A DNA stretch of 64,000 nucleotides, taken from the NCBI GenBank assembly GCA_907163375.1, contig CAJQUW010002174.1:124001-188000 (forward strand), read 5' to 3'. Numbering within the stretch: position 1 is the stretch's first letter; each line of letters begins with the position of its first letter. Position numbers and translations under genes: made by a program. Origin of the DNA: Prostheceraeus crozeri. Lineage: Eukaryota; Platyhelminthes; Polycladida; Euryleptidae. Positions 47,501 through 60,016 of this stretch are shown in pieces. The notes beneath the pieces were generated by a model. It saw nothing but the letters and a program-made list of their open reading frames with translations, was not told where the DNA came from and made no database searches.

Positions 47501-47547
47501 GAACGATGATGAATAATGTTGCTCATCAATGATGATGATGAGAACGA
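44545..47547. repeat. 1,557-bp tandem duplication within the satellite, about 1.9 copies
   Basis: Four markers repeat at exactly +1,557 bp: CAATAATCATGATG at 44,842 and 46,399; GATCATAAATGATG at 45,267 and 46,824; GATCATTAATG at 45,615 and 47,172; GCTCATCAATG at 45,964 and 47,521. The copies differ at few sites, for example GATAATGACAAAG against GATCATGACAACG near 45,075/46,632. Confidence 0.87.
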
Positions 47548-50500
47548 TGAAGATGATGATGAATAATGTTGATCATCAATGATGATGATGATGAGAACGA
47601 TGAAGATGATGATGAATAATGTCTATCACCAATGACGATGATGAGAACGACGATGAATAGTGTTGATCATCAATGGTGATGATGAGAACGATGATGAAGA
47701 ATGTTGGTCATCAATGATGATGATGAGAACGATGAAGATGATGATGAGCACGATGAAGATGATGATGAATAATGTTGATCATCAATGATGATGTTCAGAA
47801 CGATGAAGATGATGATGAGAACGATGAAGATGTTGATGAATATTGTTGATCATCTATGATGATGTTCAGAACGATGAACATGATGAATAATGTTGATCAT
47901 CAATGATGATGATGAGAACGACGATGAATAATGTTGATCATCAATGATGATGATGAGAACGACGATGAATAATGTTGATCATCAATAATGATGATGAGAA
48001 CGATGATGAATAATGTCGATCATCAATAATGATCATGACAACGATGATGAATAATGTTGATCATCAATGATGATGATGAGAACGATGAAGATGATGATGA
48101 ATAATGTTGATCATCAATGATGATGATGAGAACGACGATGAATAATGTTGATCATCAATGATGATGATGACAACGATGAAGATGATGATGAATAATGTTG
48201 ATCATCAATAATCATGATGAGAACGATGATGAATAATGTTGATCATCAATGATGATGATGAGAACGATGAAGATGATGATGAATAATGTTGATCATCAAT
48301 GATGATTATCAGAACGACTAAGATGATGAACAATGTTGATCATCAATGATGATGATGGGAACCATAAAGATGATGAACAATGTTGATCATCAATGATGAT
48401 GATGAGAACGACGATGAATAATGTTGATCATCAATGATGATCATGACAACGATGATGAATAATGTCCATCATCAATAACGATGATGAATAATGTTGATCA
48501 TCAATGATGATGATGAGAACGACGATGAATAATGTCGATCATCAATAATGATGAAGAATAATGTTGATCATCAATGATGATGATGAAAACAATGAAGATG
48601 ATGATGAATAATGTTGATCATCAATGATGATGATGAGAACGATGAAGATGATGATGAATAATGTCGATCATCAATAATGATGATGAGAACGATGATGAAT
48701 GATGTTGATCATCAATGATAATGATGAGATCGACGATGAATAATGTCGATCATCAATAATGATGATAACGATGATGAATAATGTCGATCATCAATGATGA
48801 TGATGAGAACGACGATGAATAATGTCGATCATCAATAATGATGATGAGAACGATGATGAATAATGTTGATCATCAATGATGATGATGGCAACGATGATGA
48901 ATAATGTTGATCATCAATGATGATGATGAGAACGACTAAGATGATGAATAATGTCGATCATCAATGATGATGATGAGAACGACGATGAATAATGTTGATC
49001 ATCAATGATGATCATGACAACGATGATGAATAATGTCCATCATCAATAACGATGATGAATAATGTTGATCATCAATGATGATGATGAGAACGATGAAGAT
49101 GATGATGAATAATGTTGATCATCAATGATGATGTTCAGAACGATGAAGATGATGAATAATGTTGATAATCAATGATGATGATGGGAACCATAAAGATGAT
49201 GAACAATGTTGATCATCAATGATGATGATGAGAACGACGATGAATAATGTTGATCATCAATGATGATCATGACAAGGATGATGAATAATGTCCATCATCA
49301 ATAACGATGATGAGAACGATGATGAATAATGTTGATCATCAATGATGATGATGAGAGCGACGATGAATAATGTCGATCATCAATAATGATGATGAGAACG
49401 ATGATGAATAATGTTGATCATCAATGATGATGATGGCAACGATGATGAATAATGTTGATCATAAATGATGATGATGAGAACGACTAAGATGATCAACAAT
49501 GTTGATCATCAATGATGATGATGAGAACGACGATGAATAATGTCGATCATCAATAATGATGATAACGATGATGAATAATGTCGATCATCAATGATGATGA
49601 TGAGAACGACGATGAATAATGTTGATCATCAATGATGATGATGAGAACGACGATGAATAATGTTCATCATCAATGATGATCATGACAACGATGATGAATA
49701 ATGTCCATCATCAATAACGATGATGAATAATGTTGATCATCAATGATGATGATGAGAACGACGATGAATAATGTCGATCATCAATAATGATGACGAATAA
49801 TGTTGATCATTAATGATGATGATGAAAACAATGAAGATGATGATGAATAATGTCGATCATCAATAATGATGATGAGAACGATGAAGATGATGAACAATGT
49901 TGATCATCAATGATGATGATGGGAACCATAAAGATGATGAACAATGTTGATCATCAATGATGATGATGAGAACGACGATGAATAATGTTGATCATCAATG
50001 ATGATCATGACAACGATGATGAATAATGTCCATCATCAATAATGATGATGAGAACGATGATGAATAATGTTGCTCATCAATGATGATGATGAGAACGACG
50101 ATAAATAATGTCGATCATCAATAATGATCATGACAACGATGATGAATAATGTTGATCATCAATGATGATGATGAGAACGATGAAGATGATGATGAATAAT
50201 GTTGATCATCAATGATGATGATGAGAACGATGAAGATGATGATGAATAATGTCTATCACCAATGACGATGATGAGAACGACGATGAATAGTGTTGATCAT
50301 CAATGGTGATGATGAGAACGATGATGAAGAATGTTGGTCATCAATGATGATGATGAGAACGATGAAGATGATGATGAGAACGATGAAGATGATGATGAAT
50401 AATGTTGATCATCAATGATGATGTTCAGAACGATGAAGATGATGATGAGAACGATGAAGATGTTGATGAATATTGTTGATCATCTATGATGATGTTCAGA

Positions 50501-51640
50501 ACGATGAACATGATGAATAATGTTGATCATCAATGATGATGATGAGAACGACGATGAATAATGTTGATCATCAATGATGATGATGAGAACGACGATGAAT
50601 AATGTTGATCATCAATAATGATGATGACGATGATGAATAATGTCGATCATCAATAATGATCATGACAACGATGATGAATAATGTTGATCATCAATGATGA
50701 TGATGAGAACGATGAAGATGATGATGAATAATGTTGATCATCAATGATGATGATGAGAACGACGATGAATAATGTTGATCATCAATGATGATGATGACAA
50801 CGATGAAGATGATGATGAATAATGTTGATCATCAATAATCATGATGAGAACGATGATGAATAATGTTGATCATCAATGATGATGATGAGAACGATGAAGA
50901 TGATGATGAATAATGTTGATCATCAATGATGATTATCAGAACGACTAAGATGATGAACAATGTTGATCATCAATGATGATGATGGGAACCATAAAGATGA
51001 TGAACAATGTTGATCATCAATGATGATGATGAGAACGACGATGAATAATGTTGATCATCAATGATGATCATGACAACGATGATGAATAATGTCCATCATC
51101 AATAACGATGATGAATAATGTTGATCATCAATGATGATGATGAGAACGACGATGAATAATGTCGATCATCAATAATGATGAAGAATAATGTTGATCATCA
51201 ATGATGATGATGAAAACAATGAAGATGATGATGAATAATGTTGATCATCAATGATGATGATGAGAACGATGAAGATGATGATGAATAATGTCGATCATCA
51301 ATAATGATGATGAGAACGATGATGAATGATGTTGATCATCAATGATAATGATGAGATCGACGATGAATAATGTCGATCATCAATAATGATGATAACGATG
51401 ATGAATAATGTCGATCATCAATGATGATGATGAGAACGACGATGAATAATGTCGATCATCAATAATGATGATGAGAACGATGATGAATAATGTTGATCAT
51501 CAATGATGATGATGGCAACGATGATGAATAATGTTGATCATCAATGATGATGATGAGAACGACTAAGATGATGAATAATGTCGATCATCAATGATGATGA
51601 TGAGAACGACGATGAATAATGTTGATCATCAATGATGATG
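46440..51640. repeat. About 2.63-kb higher-order repeat, two copies
   Basis: GGAACCATAAAG at 46,551 and 49,184, GATCATAAATGATG at 46,824 and 49,457, and GATCATTAATG at 47,172 and 49,805 all repeat at +2,633. GATGAATATTGTTG near 47,841 and 50,471 is at +2,630, and GAAGAATAATG at 48,553 and 51,180 is at +2,627. Locally the spacing falls to 2,551 (47,521 to 50,072), so whole units were lost and gained inside the copies. The first copy overlaps the second 1,557-bp unit, which shows successive rounds of duplication. Confidence 0.8.
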
Positions 51641-54600
51641 ATGAGAACGACGATGAATAATGTTGATCATCAATGATGATCATGACAACGATGATGAATA
51701 ATGTCCATCATCAATAACGATGATGAATAATGTTGATCATCAATGATGATGATGAGAACGACGATGAATAATGTTGATCATCAATGATGATGATGAGAAC
51801 GATGAAGATGATGATGAATAATGTCGATCATCAATAATGATGATGAGAACGATGATGAATAATGTTGATCATCAATGATGATGATGACAACGATGATGAA
51901 TAATGTTGATCATCAATGATGATCATGACAACGATGATGAATAATGTCCATCATCAATAACGATGATGAATAATGTTGATCATCAATGATGATGATGATA
52001 ACGACGATGAATAATGTCGATCATCAATAATGATGACGAATAATGTTGATCATCAATGATGATGATGAAAACAATGAAGATGATGATGAATAATGTTGAT
52101 CATCAATGATGATGATGGGAACCATAAAGATGATGAACAATGTTGATCATCAATGATGATGATGAGAACGACGATGAATAATGTTGATCATCAATGATGA
52201 TCATGACAACGATGATGAATAATGTCCATCATCAATAATGATGATGAGATCGATGATGAATAATGTTGGTCATCAATGATGATGATGAGAACGACGATAA
52301 ATAATGTCGATCATCAATAATGATCATGACAACGATGATGAATAATGTTGATCATCAATGATGATGATGAGAACGATGAAGATGATGATGAATAATGTTG
52401 ATCATCAATGATGATGATGAGAACGATGAAGATGATGATGAATAATGTCTATCACCAATGACGATGATGAGAACGACGATGAATCGTGTTGATCATCAAT
52501 GGTGATGATGAGAACGATGATGAAGAATGTTGGTCATCAATGATGATGATGAGAACGACGATTAATAATGTCGATCATCAATAATGATGATAACGATGAT
52601 GAATAATGTCGATCATCGATGATGATCATGAGAACGACGATGAATAATGTTGATCATCAATGATGATGATCAGAACGACTAAGATGATGAACAATGTTGA
52701 TCATCAATGATGATGATGAGAACGATGAAGATGATGATGAATAATGTTGATCATCAATGATGATGATGACAACGATGAAGATGATGATGAATAATGTTGA
52801 TCATCAATAATGATGATGAGAACGATGATGAATAATGTTGATCATCAATGATGATGATGAGAACGACGATGAATAATGTCGATCATCAATAATGATGATG
52901 AGAACGATGATGAATAATGTTGATCATCAATGATGATGATGGCAACGATGATGAATAATGTTGATCATCAATGATGATGATGAGAACGACTAAGATGATC
53001 AACAATGTTGATCATCAATGATGATGATGAGAACGACGATGAATAATGTCGATCATCAATAATGATGATAACGACGATGAATTATGTCGATCATCAATGA
53101 TGATGATGAGAACGACGATGAATAATGTTGATCATCAATGATGATGATGAGAACGACGATGAATAATGTTGATCATCAATGATGATCATGACAACGATGA
53201 TGAATAATGTCCATCATCAATAACGATGATGAATAATGTTGATCATCAATGATGATGATGAGAACGACGATGAATAATGTCGATCATCAATAATGATGAC
53301 GAATAATGTTGATCATCAATGATGATGATGAAAACCATGAAGATGATGATGAATAATGTTGATCATCAATGATGATGATGAGAACGATGAAGATGATGAT
53401 GAATAATGTCGATCATCAATAATGATGATGAGAACGATGATGAATAATGTTGATCATCAATGATGATTATCAGAACGACTAAGATGATGAACAATGTTGA
53501 TCATCAATGATGATGATGGGAACCATAAAGATGATGAACAATGTTGATCATCAATGATGATGATGAGAACGACGATGAATAATGTTGATCATCAATGATG
53601 ATCATGACAACGATGATGAATAATGTCCATCATCAATAATGATGATGAGAACGATGATGAATAATGTTGGTCATTAATGATGATGATGAGAACGACGATA
53701 AATAATGTCGATCATCAATAATGATCATGACAACGATGTTGAATAATGTTGATCATCAATGATGATGATGAGAACGATGAAGATGATGATGAATAATGTT
53801 GATCATCAATGATGATGATGAGAACGATGAAGATGATGATGAATAATGTCTATCACCAATGACGATGATGAGAACGACGATGAATAGTGTTGATCATCAA
53901 TGGTGATGATGAGAACGATGATGAAGAATGTTGGTCATCAATGATGATGATGAGAACGATGAAGATGATGATGAGAACGATGAAGATGATGATGAATAAT
54001 GTTGATCATCAATGATGATGTTCAGAACGATGAAGATGATGATGAGAACGATGAAGATGTTGATGAATAATGTTGATCATCAATGATGTTCAGAACGATG
54101 AAGATGATGAATAATGTTGATAATCAATGATGATGATGGGAACCATAAAGATGATGAACAATGTTGATCATCAATGATGATGATGAGAACGACGATGAAT
54201 AATGTTGATCATCAATGATGATGATGAGAACGACGATGAATAATGTTGATCATCAATAATGATGATGAGAACGATGATGAATAATGTTGATCATCAATGA
54301 TGATGATGATAACGACGATAAATAATGTCGATCATCAATAATGATCATGACAACGATGATGAATAATGTTGATCATCAATGATGATGATGAGAACGATGA
54401 AGATGATGATGAATAATGTTGATCATCAATGATGATGATGAGAACGATGAAGATGATGATGAATAATGTCTATTACCAATGACGATGATGAGAACGACGA
54501 TGAATAGTGTTGATCATCAATGGTGATGATGAGAACGATGATGAAGAATGTTGGTCATCAATGATGATGATGAGAACGACGATGAATAATGTCGATCATC

Positions 54601-56216
54601 AATAATGATTATAACGATGATGAATAATGTCGATCATCGATGATGATCATGAGAACGACGATGAATAATGTTGATCATCAATGATGATGATCAGAACGAC
54701 TAAGATGATGAACAATGTTGATCATCAATGATGATGATGAGAACGATGAAGATGATGATGAATAATGTTGATCATCAGTGATGATGATGACAACGATGAA
54801 GATGATGATGAATAATGTTGATCATCAATAATGATGATGAGAACGATGATGAATAATGTTGATCATCAATGGTGATGCTGAGAACGATGATGAATAATGT
54901 TGATCATCAATGATGATTATCAGAACGACTAAGACGATGAACAATGTTGATCATCAATGATGATGATGGGAACCATAAAGATGATGAACAATGTTGATCA
55001 TCAATGATGATGATGAGAACGACGATGAATAATGTTGATCATCAATGATGATCATGACAACGATGATGAATAATGTCCATCATCTATAATGATGATGAGA
55101 ACGATGATGAATAATGTTGGTCATCAATGATGATGATGAGAACGACGATAAATAATGTCGATCATCAATAATGATCATGACAACGATGATGAATAATGTT
55201 GATCATCAATGATGATGACGAGAACGATGAAGATGATGATGAATAATGTCTATCACCAATGACGATGATGAGAACGACGATGAATAGTGTTGATCATCAA
55301 TGGTGATGATGAGAACGATGATGAAGAATGTTGGTCATCAATGATGATGATGAGAAAGACGATAAATAATGTCGATCATCAATAATGATCATGACAACGA
55401 TGATGAATAATGTTGATCATCAATGATGATGATGAGAACGATGAAGATGATGATGAATAATGTTGATCATCAATGATGATGATGAGAACGATGAAGATGA
55501 TGATGAATAATGTCTATCACCAATGACGATGATGAGAACGACGATGAATAGTGTTGATCATCAATGGTGATGATGAGAACGATGATGAATAATGTTGATC
55601 ATCAATGATGATGTTCAGAACGATGAAGATGATGAATAATGTTGATAATCAATGATGATGATGGGAACCATAAAGATGATGAGCAATGATGATCATCAAT
55701 GATGATGATGAGAACGACGATGAATAATGTCCATCATCAATAATGATGATAAGAACGATGATGAATAATGTTGATCATCAATGATGATGATGAGAACGAT
55801 GATGAATAGTGTTGATCATCAATGGTGATGATGAGAACGATGATGAAGAATGTTTATCATCGATGATGATGATGAGAACGATGAAGATGATGATGAATAA
55901 TGTTGATCTTCAATGTTGATGTTCAGAACGATGAAGATGATGAATAATGTTGAGAATCAATGATGATGATGGGAACCATGAAGATGATGAACAATGTTGA
56001 TCATCAATGATGATGATGAGAACGACGATGAATAATGTTGATCATCAATGATGATCATGACAACGATGATGAATAATGTTGATCATCAATGATGATGATG
56101 AGAACGATGAAGATGATGATGAATAATGTTGATCATCAATGATGATGATGAGAACGATGAAGATGATGATTAATAATGTCTATCACCAAGGAAGATGATG
56201 AGAACGACGATGAATA

Positions 56217-58036
56217 GTGTTGATCATCAATGGTGATGATGAGAACGATGATGAAGAATGTTGATCATCAATGATGATGATGAGAACGATGAGGATGATG
56301 ATGAGAACGATGAAGATGGTGATGAATAATGTTGATCATCAATGATGATGTTCAGGACGATGAAGATGATGAATAATGTTGATAATCAATGATGATGATG
56401 TAAACCATGAAGATGATGAACAATGTTGATCATCAATGATGATGATGAGAACGACGATGAATAATGTTGATCATCAATGATGATGATGAGAACAACGATG
56501 AATAATGTTGATCATCAATGATGATCATGACAACGATGATGAATAATGTTGATCATCAATGATGATGATGAGAACGATGAAGATGATGATGAATAATGTT
56601 GATCATCAATAATGATGATGAGAACGATGATGAATAATGTTGATCATCAATGATGATGATGAGAACGACGATGAATAATGTTGATCATCAATGATGATGA
56701 TGAGAACAACGATGAATAATGTTGATCATCAATGATGATCATGACAACGATGATGAATAATGTTGATCATCAATGATGATGATGAGAACGATGAAGATGA
56801 TGATGAATAATGTTGATCATCAATAATGATGATGAGAACGATGATGAATAATGTTGATCATCAATGATGATGATGAGAACGACGATGAATAATGTCGATC
56901 ATCAATAATGATGATAACGATGATGAATAATGTTGGTCATCAATGATGATGATGAGAACGACGATTAATAATGTCGATCATCAATAATGATGATAACGAT
57001 GATGAATAATGTCGATCATCGATGATGATGATCAGAACGACTAAGATGATGAACAATGTTGATCATCAATGATGATGATGAGAACGATGAAGATGATGAT
57101 GAGAACGATGAAGATGATGATGAATAATGTTGATCATCAATGGTGATGATGAGAACGATGATGAAGAATGTTGATCATCAATGATGATGATGAGAACGAT
57201 GAGGATGATGATGAGAACGATGAAGATGGTGATGAATAATGTTGATCATCAATGATGATGTTCAGGACGATGAAGATGATGAATAATGTTGATAATCAAT
57301 GATGATGATGTAAACCATGAAGATGATGAACAATGTTGATCATCAATGATGATGATGAGAACGACGATGAATAATGTTGATCATCAATGATGATGATGAG
57401 AACAACGATGAATAATGTTGATCATCAATGATGATCATGACAACGATGATGAATAATGTTGATCATCAATGATGATGATGAGAACGATGAAGATGATGAT
57501 GAATAATGTTGATCATCAATAATGATGATGAGAACGATGATGAATAATGTTGATCATCAATGATGATGATGAGAACGACGATGAATAATGTTGATCATCA
57601 ATGATGATGATGAGAACAACGATGAATAATGTTGATCATCAATGATGATCATGACAACGATGATGAATAATGTTGATCATCAATGATGATGATGAGAACG
57701 ATGAAGATGATGATGAATAATGTTGATCATCAATAATGATGATGAGAACGATGATGAATAATGTTGATCATCAATGATGATGATGAGAACGACGATGAAT
57801 AATGTCGATCATCAATAATGATGATAACGATGATGAATAATGTTGGTCATCAATGATGATGATGAGAACGACGATTAATAATGTCGATCATCAATAATGA
57901 TGATAACGATGATGAATAATGTCGATCATCGATGATGATGATCAGAACGACTAAGATGATGAACAATGTTGATCATCAATGATGATGATGAGAACGATGA
58001 AGATGATGATGAGAACGATGAAGATGATGATGAATA
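56217..58036. repeat. 910-bp tandem duplication, copies apparently identical
   Basis: Sequence from about 56,217 to 57,126 repeats at +910 bp (57,127 to 58,036). Line-by-line comparison across most of the length showed no difference, including at rare variants such as GAGGATGATGATGAG, TTCAGGACGATG, TGTAAACCATG and GACGATTAATAATG. The unit also contains an inner duplication of about 215 bp marked by AGAACAACGATG. The lack of divergence points to a very recent event, or to an assembly artefact. Confidence 0.85.
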
Positions 58037-58460
58037 ATGTTGATCATCAATGATGATGTTCAGAACGATGAAGATGATGAATAATGTTGATAATCAATGA
58101 TGATGATGGGAACCATAAAGATGATGAACAATGATGATCATCAATGATGATGATGAGAACGACGATGAATAATGTTGATCATCAATGATGATCATGACAA
58201 CGATGATGAATAATGTCCATCATCAATAATGATGATAAGAACGATGATGAATAATGTTGATCATCAATGATGATGATGAGAACGACGATGAATAATGTCG
58301 ATCATCAATAATGATGATGAGAACGATGATGAATAATGTTGATCATCAATGATGATGATGAGAACAATGAAGATGATGATGAATAATGCTGATCATCAAT
58401 GATGATGATAAGAACGATGAAGATGATAATGAATAATGTTGATCATCAATAATGATGATG

Positions 58461-58565
58461 AGAGTAATGGTTATTTGACCGGTCCAGGACAAGCATTTTT
58501 AAAAAAATCAAGAACTTTTTTTTACCTCTAAAATCACCAATTTACGGTCCAAAATAGATGCGAAA
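58461..58565. other. Candidate outer tip of the Polinton-like element, non-coding
   Basis: This is AT-rich DNA with no open frame and with homopolymer runs of A and T. It contains the 8-bp palindrome GACCGGTC near 58,477 and a second CGGTCC near 58,545. Satellite similarity ends at AGA (58,461-58,463). It probably holds the terminal inverted repeat of the element, but its partner lies outside the window, so this rests on position and the AG tip only. Confidence 0.5.
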
Positions 58566-58760
58566 ATGGGAAAAATACAACAAATAGGAAACTAGCTTAA
58601 ATTTATAAAAATACAAATGGGAAAAATACAACAAATAGGAAACTACCTTAAATGTAATAAAAATACAAATGGGAAAAATACAAAAATTGGAACGCTCCTG
58701 AAATTTATAAAAATACAAATGAGGAAAAAATGTTTATGACCCAAATGTAATAAAAATGTA
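58566..58760. repeat. Subterminal tandem repeat, 50-52 bp unit, about 3.8 copies
   Basis: Units start with ATGGGAAAAATACAACAAAT (or a variant) at 58,566, 58,617, 58,669 and 58,719 (periods 51, 52 and 50). Each ends in a stretch like TATAAAAATACAA. The last unit is partial and diverged. The block lies between the tip of the element and its first gene. Nothing in it is coding. It could be a spacer or a regulatory region for the gene that starts 27 bp downstream; the sequence alone does not say which. Confidence 0.85.
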
Positions 58761-58786
58761 GAATAAAATAATGATAATTACAAAAA

Positions 58787-59398
58787 ATGAATATGAACAA
58801 AAATATTCATTTAAAAATGGAAGATGAAAAAACAAAAGAACCATCAGCTCCTTTATATCCTTCATTATCATATGAAATGGATATAGCAAAACACAAGGAT
58901 AGAGTCAGATACATGAAAGATAAAGAATCCCAATTATTACTTAGACTAGATCATTATGATAAATTAAGAAAACGATGGACGATAGTTAAGAATGTGAAAC
59001 AAGGAATTGGCATATTCTTAACAATAAGTTTAGGTGGTCTCACTATTGTCATTTCATCTGGCGTTCTTACAATTCCTGTTGTTGCTACTGCTTTAACATG
59101 TACAGGTGTTTTTACAACTTCACTCGCAACAATGATAGATAAATCTTTAATCAATAAGAAACGTAAATCCTTAAGTAAGAAACATGTACATGTCAAAGAG
59201 GTATATGACAAACTTCATTACTACTTTCAAAGAGTGTGTGATGATAATGTTATTACGTTAGATGAGATTGAAAAATTTGAACAAATAGCTAGAGAAGCAA
59301 ATAAAATACCTAACAAGTTTTCTCAAGGCAAAGATAATAATGATGTTTTTTTAGAAGAAATAAAAACTTTATTAAACAAAACATTAGAGCATCAGTAA
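58787..59398 (+). CDS. Polinton-associated protein with two hydrophobic segments (203 aa)
   Basis: The function is unknown. Residues 30-70 are charged and probably helical or coiled. Residues 72-116 form a long hydrophobic, Gly/Ser/Thr-rich stretch with a break near 95-97, as in a two-helix membrane hairpin. A basic segment follows (124-132, KKRKSLSKK), then a helical tail with DDNVITLDEIEKFEQI (152-167). From memory, this layout (charged helix, membrane hairpin, basic loop, then a DN-I-EE-like helix) is common among uncharacterised proteins in cnidarian and arthropod Polintons; no search was run. It is the first gene of the plus-strand cluster, 57 bp before the next. The start is the first ATG of the frame; an in-frame ATG 6 bp later is an alternative. 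The frame is open. A role in membranes or virion entry would be speculation. Confidence 0.7.
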   Translation: MNMNKNIHLKMEDEKTKEPSAPLYPSLSYEMDIAKHKDRVRYMKDKESQLLLRLDHYDKLRKRWTIVKNVKQGIGIFLTISLGGLTIVISSGVLTIPVVATALTCTGVFTTSLATMIDKSLINKKRKSLSKKHVHVKEVYDKLHYYFQRVCDDNVITLDEIEKFEQIAREANKIPNKFSQGKDNNDVFLEEIKTLLNKTLEHQ

Positions 59399-59455
59399 AG
59401 TGTTTTTGCTGTGTACCAATAATACTACAAAATTCAAACATTATATTATAAAATA

Positions 59456-59998
59456 ATGGATACCAATGAGACAAATGAGGCAAAAATAAAACAACTAGAA
59501 GAACTAATAAAACAGAAAAATATTATGAAGGAGAAACGTAGACAATATCGAATGTTGCAAGTTGGTGTTGAATCTAATATGAAAGACAAAATCCAATTAG
59601 TTGAACAAGTTAAATCTGATATTAAGAAAGAACGTACAAATCATGATAAACAAATGGGTCTGATTGATCCAGTGCAGAAAACTATCTTAGATGATTATGG
59701 TCTGCTGGAAGAAAATATAAATAAGAAATTACCAAAATCTATGCTATTTGAACATTCTACAATTTTTATAGATGGAAACTCATCTCTTAGATTTTTCTTA
59801 GGCGGAAAGGAAATATTTCCACATCCTTCTCGAGGTTTAATTTATGCACCAGACAAAACACCCTTTAGTTTAGACAGAAATTTCGTGGATTTATTAAGAG
59901 GAGCGGAGTTAGATAAATATCATGCTGATGATCTACTGAAATATAAAGCTATGTTAGATAAAGTTAACGCAGTAAAAACTCTTAAACGTTATAAATAA
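59456..59998 (+). CDS. Coiled-coil Polinton-associated protein (180 aa)
   Basis: The function is unknown. Residues 5-65 are rich in Lys, Glu and Gln with heptad-like spacing (IKQLEELIKQKN, then IQLVEQVKSDIKKE), typical of a coiled coil. The second half (about 95-180) looks like a small folded domain containing FIDGNSS (104-110), a short beta-like region FFLGGKEI, and a helical tail with YHADDLLKYKAMLDKVNAV (155-173). From memory, a coiled coil followed by a domain ending in a Y-x-x-DL-x-YK-x-ML-x-x-xNA pattern occurs in a common uncharacterised Polinton protein of invertebrates. A TATA-like stretch (TTATATTATAAAATA) directly precedes the ATG and could be a promoter. The next gene starts 18 bp downstream. 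The frame is open. Confidence 0.7.
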   Translation: MDTNETNEAKIKQLEELIKQKNIMKEKRRQYRMLQVGVESNMKDKIQLVEQVKSDIKKERTNHDKQMGLIDPVQKTILDDYGLLEENINKKLPKSMLFEHSTIFIDGNSSLRFFLGGKEIFPHPSRGLIYAPDKTPFSLDRNFVDLLRGAELDKYHADDLLKYKAMLDKVNAVKTLKRYK

Positions 59999-60016
59999 TT
60001 AGTACACTTATTGTCA

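Larger units (their letters stand above)
1..58460. repeat. Giant GAT-rich satellite array, 41-50 bp units, truncated by left edge
   Basis: The whole stretch is built from one diverged unit: a core reading AATGTTGATCATCAATGATG followed by GATGATGAGAACGA and a linker of GAT or GAC triplets. Measured from one AGAACG to the next, common units are 41, 44, 47 and 50 bp. Recurrent core variants include GTCTATCACCAATGA, GTTGATAATCAATG, GTTGATTACCAATG, GTCGATCATCAATAATG and GTTGATCGTAAAGG. The plus strand is poor in C and rich in A, G and T. I saw no gene or RNA in it, and only one foreign insert (16,278-16,341). The array is already under way at base 1, so its full length is unknown. A centromeric, subtelomeric or interstitial position cannot be decided from this window. 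Confidence 0.97.
35001..58460. repeat. Satellite zone C, array next to the virus-like element
   Basis: This zone is dominated by 41-bp units with GAACGACGATGAATAATG and by markers such as AGAACGACTAAGATGATGAA, GGGAACCATAAAGATGATGA, GTCCATCATCAATAACG and GAATAATGTTGGTCATC (or GAAGAATGTTGGTCATC). Large tandem duplications inside it are listed separately. Between these blocks the units follow no period I could anchor. I see no gene or RNA. The array ends at about 58,460, where the sequence changes abruptly to unrelated AT-rich DNA. Confidence 0.7.

Noticed and set aside
1-58460. CRISPR array
   Set aside because: There are no unique spacers. Unit and linker are both repeated and diverged, and the context is a eukaryotic satellite.
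1-58460. Array of box C/D snoRNAs, because ATGATGA (box C-like) is everywhere
   Set aside because: ATGATGA follows from the GAT triplets. I saw no regular CTGA box D at the needed distance, nor terminal stems.
1-58460. Telomere repeat or rDNA spacer
   Set aside because: No TTAGGG- or TTAGG-type runs and no rRNA sequence are present.
58954-59211. Minus-strand frame opposite the two-membrane-segment gene
   Set aside because: It is the antisense shadow of the better-supported plus-strand gene. The same applies to 59,982-60,191, 60,993-61,199 and 61,399-61,641.
60011-60016. TTG start for the small helical protein
   Set aside because: A eukaryotic element is expected to use ATG, and an ATG follows two codons later at 60,017.
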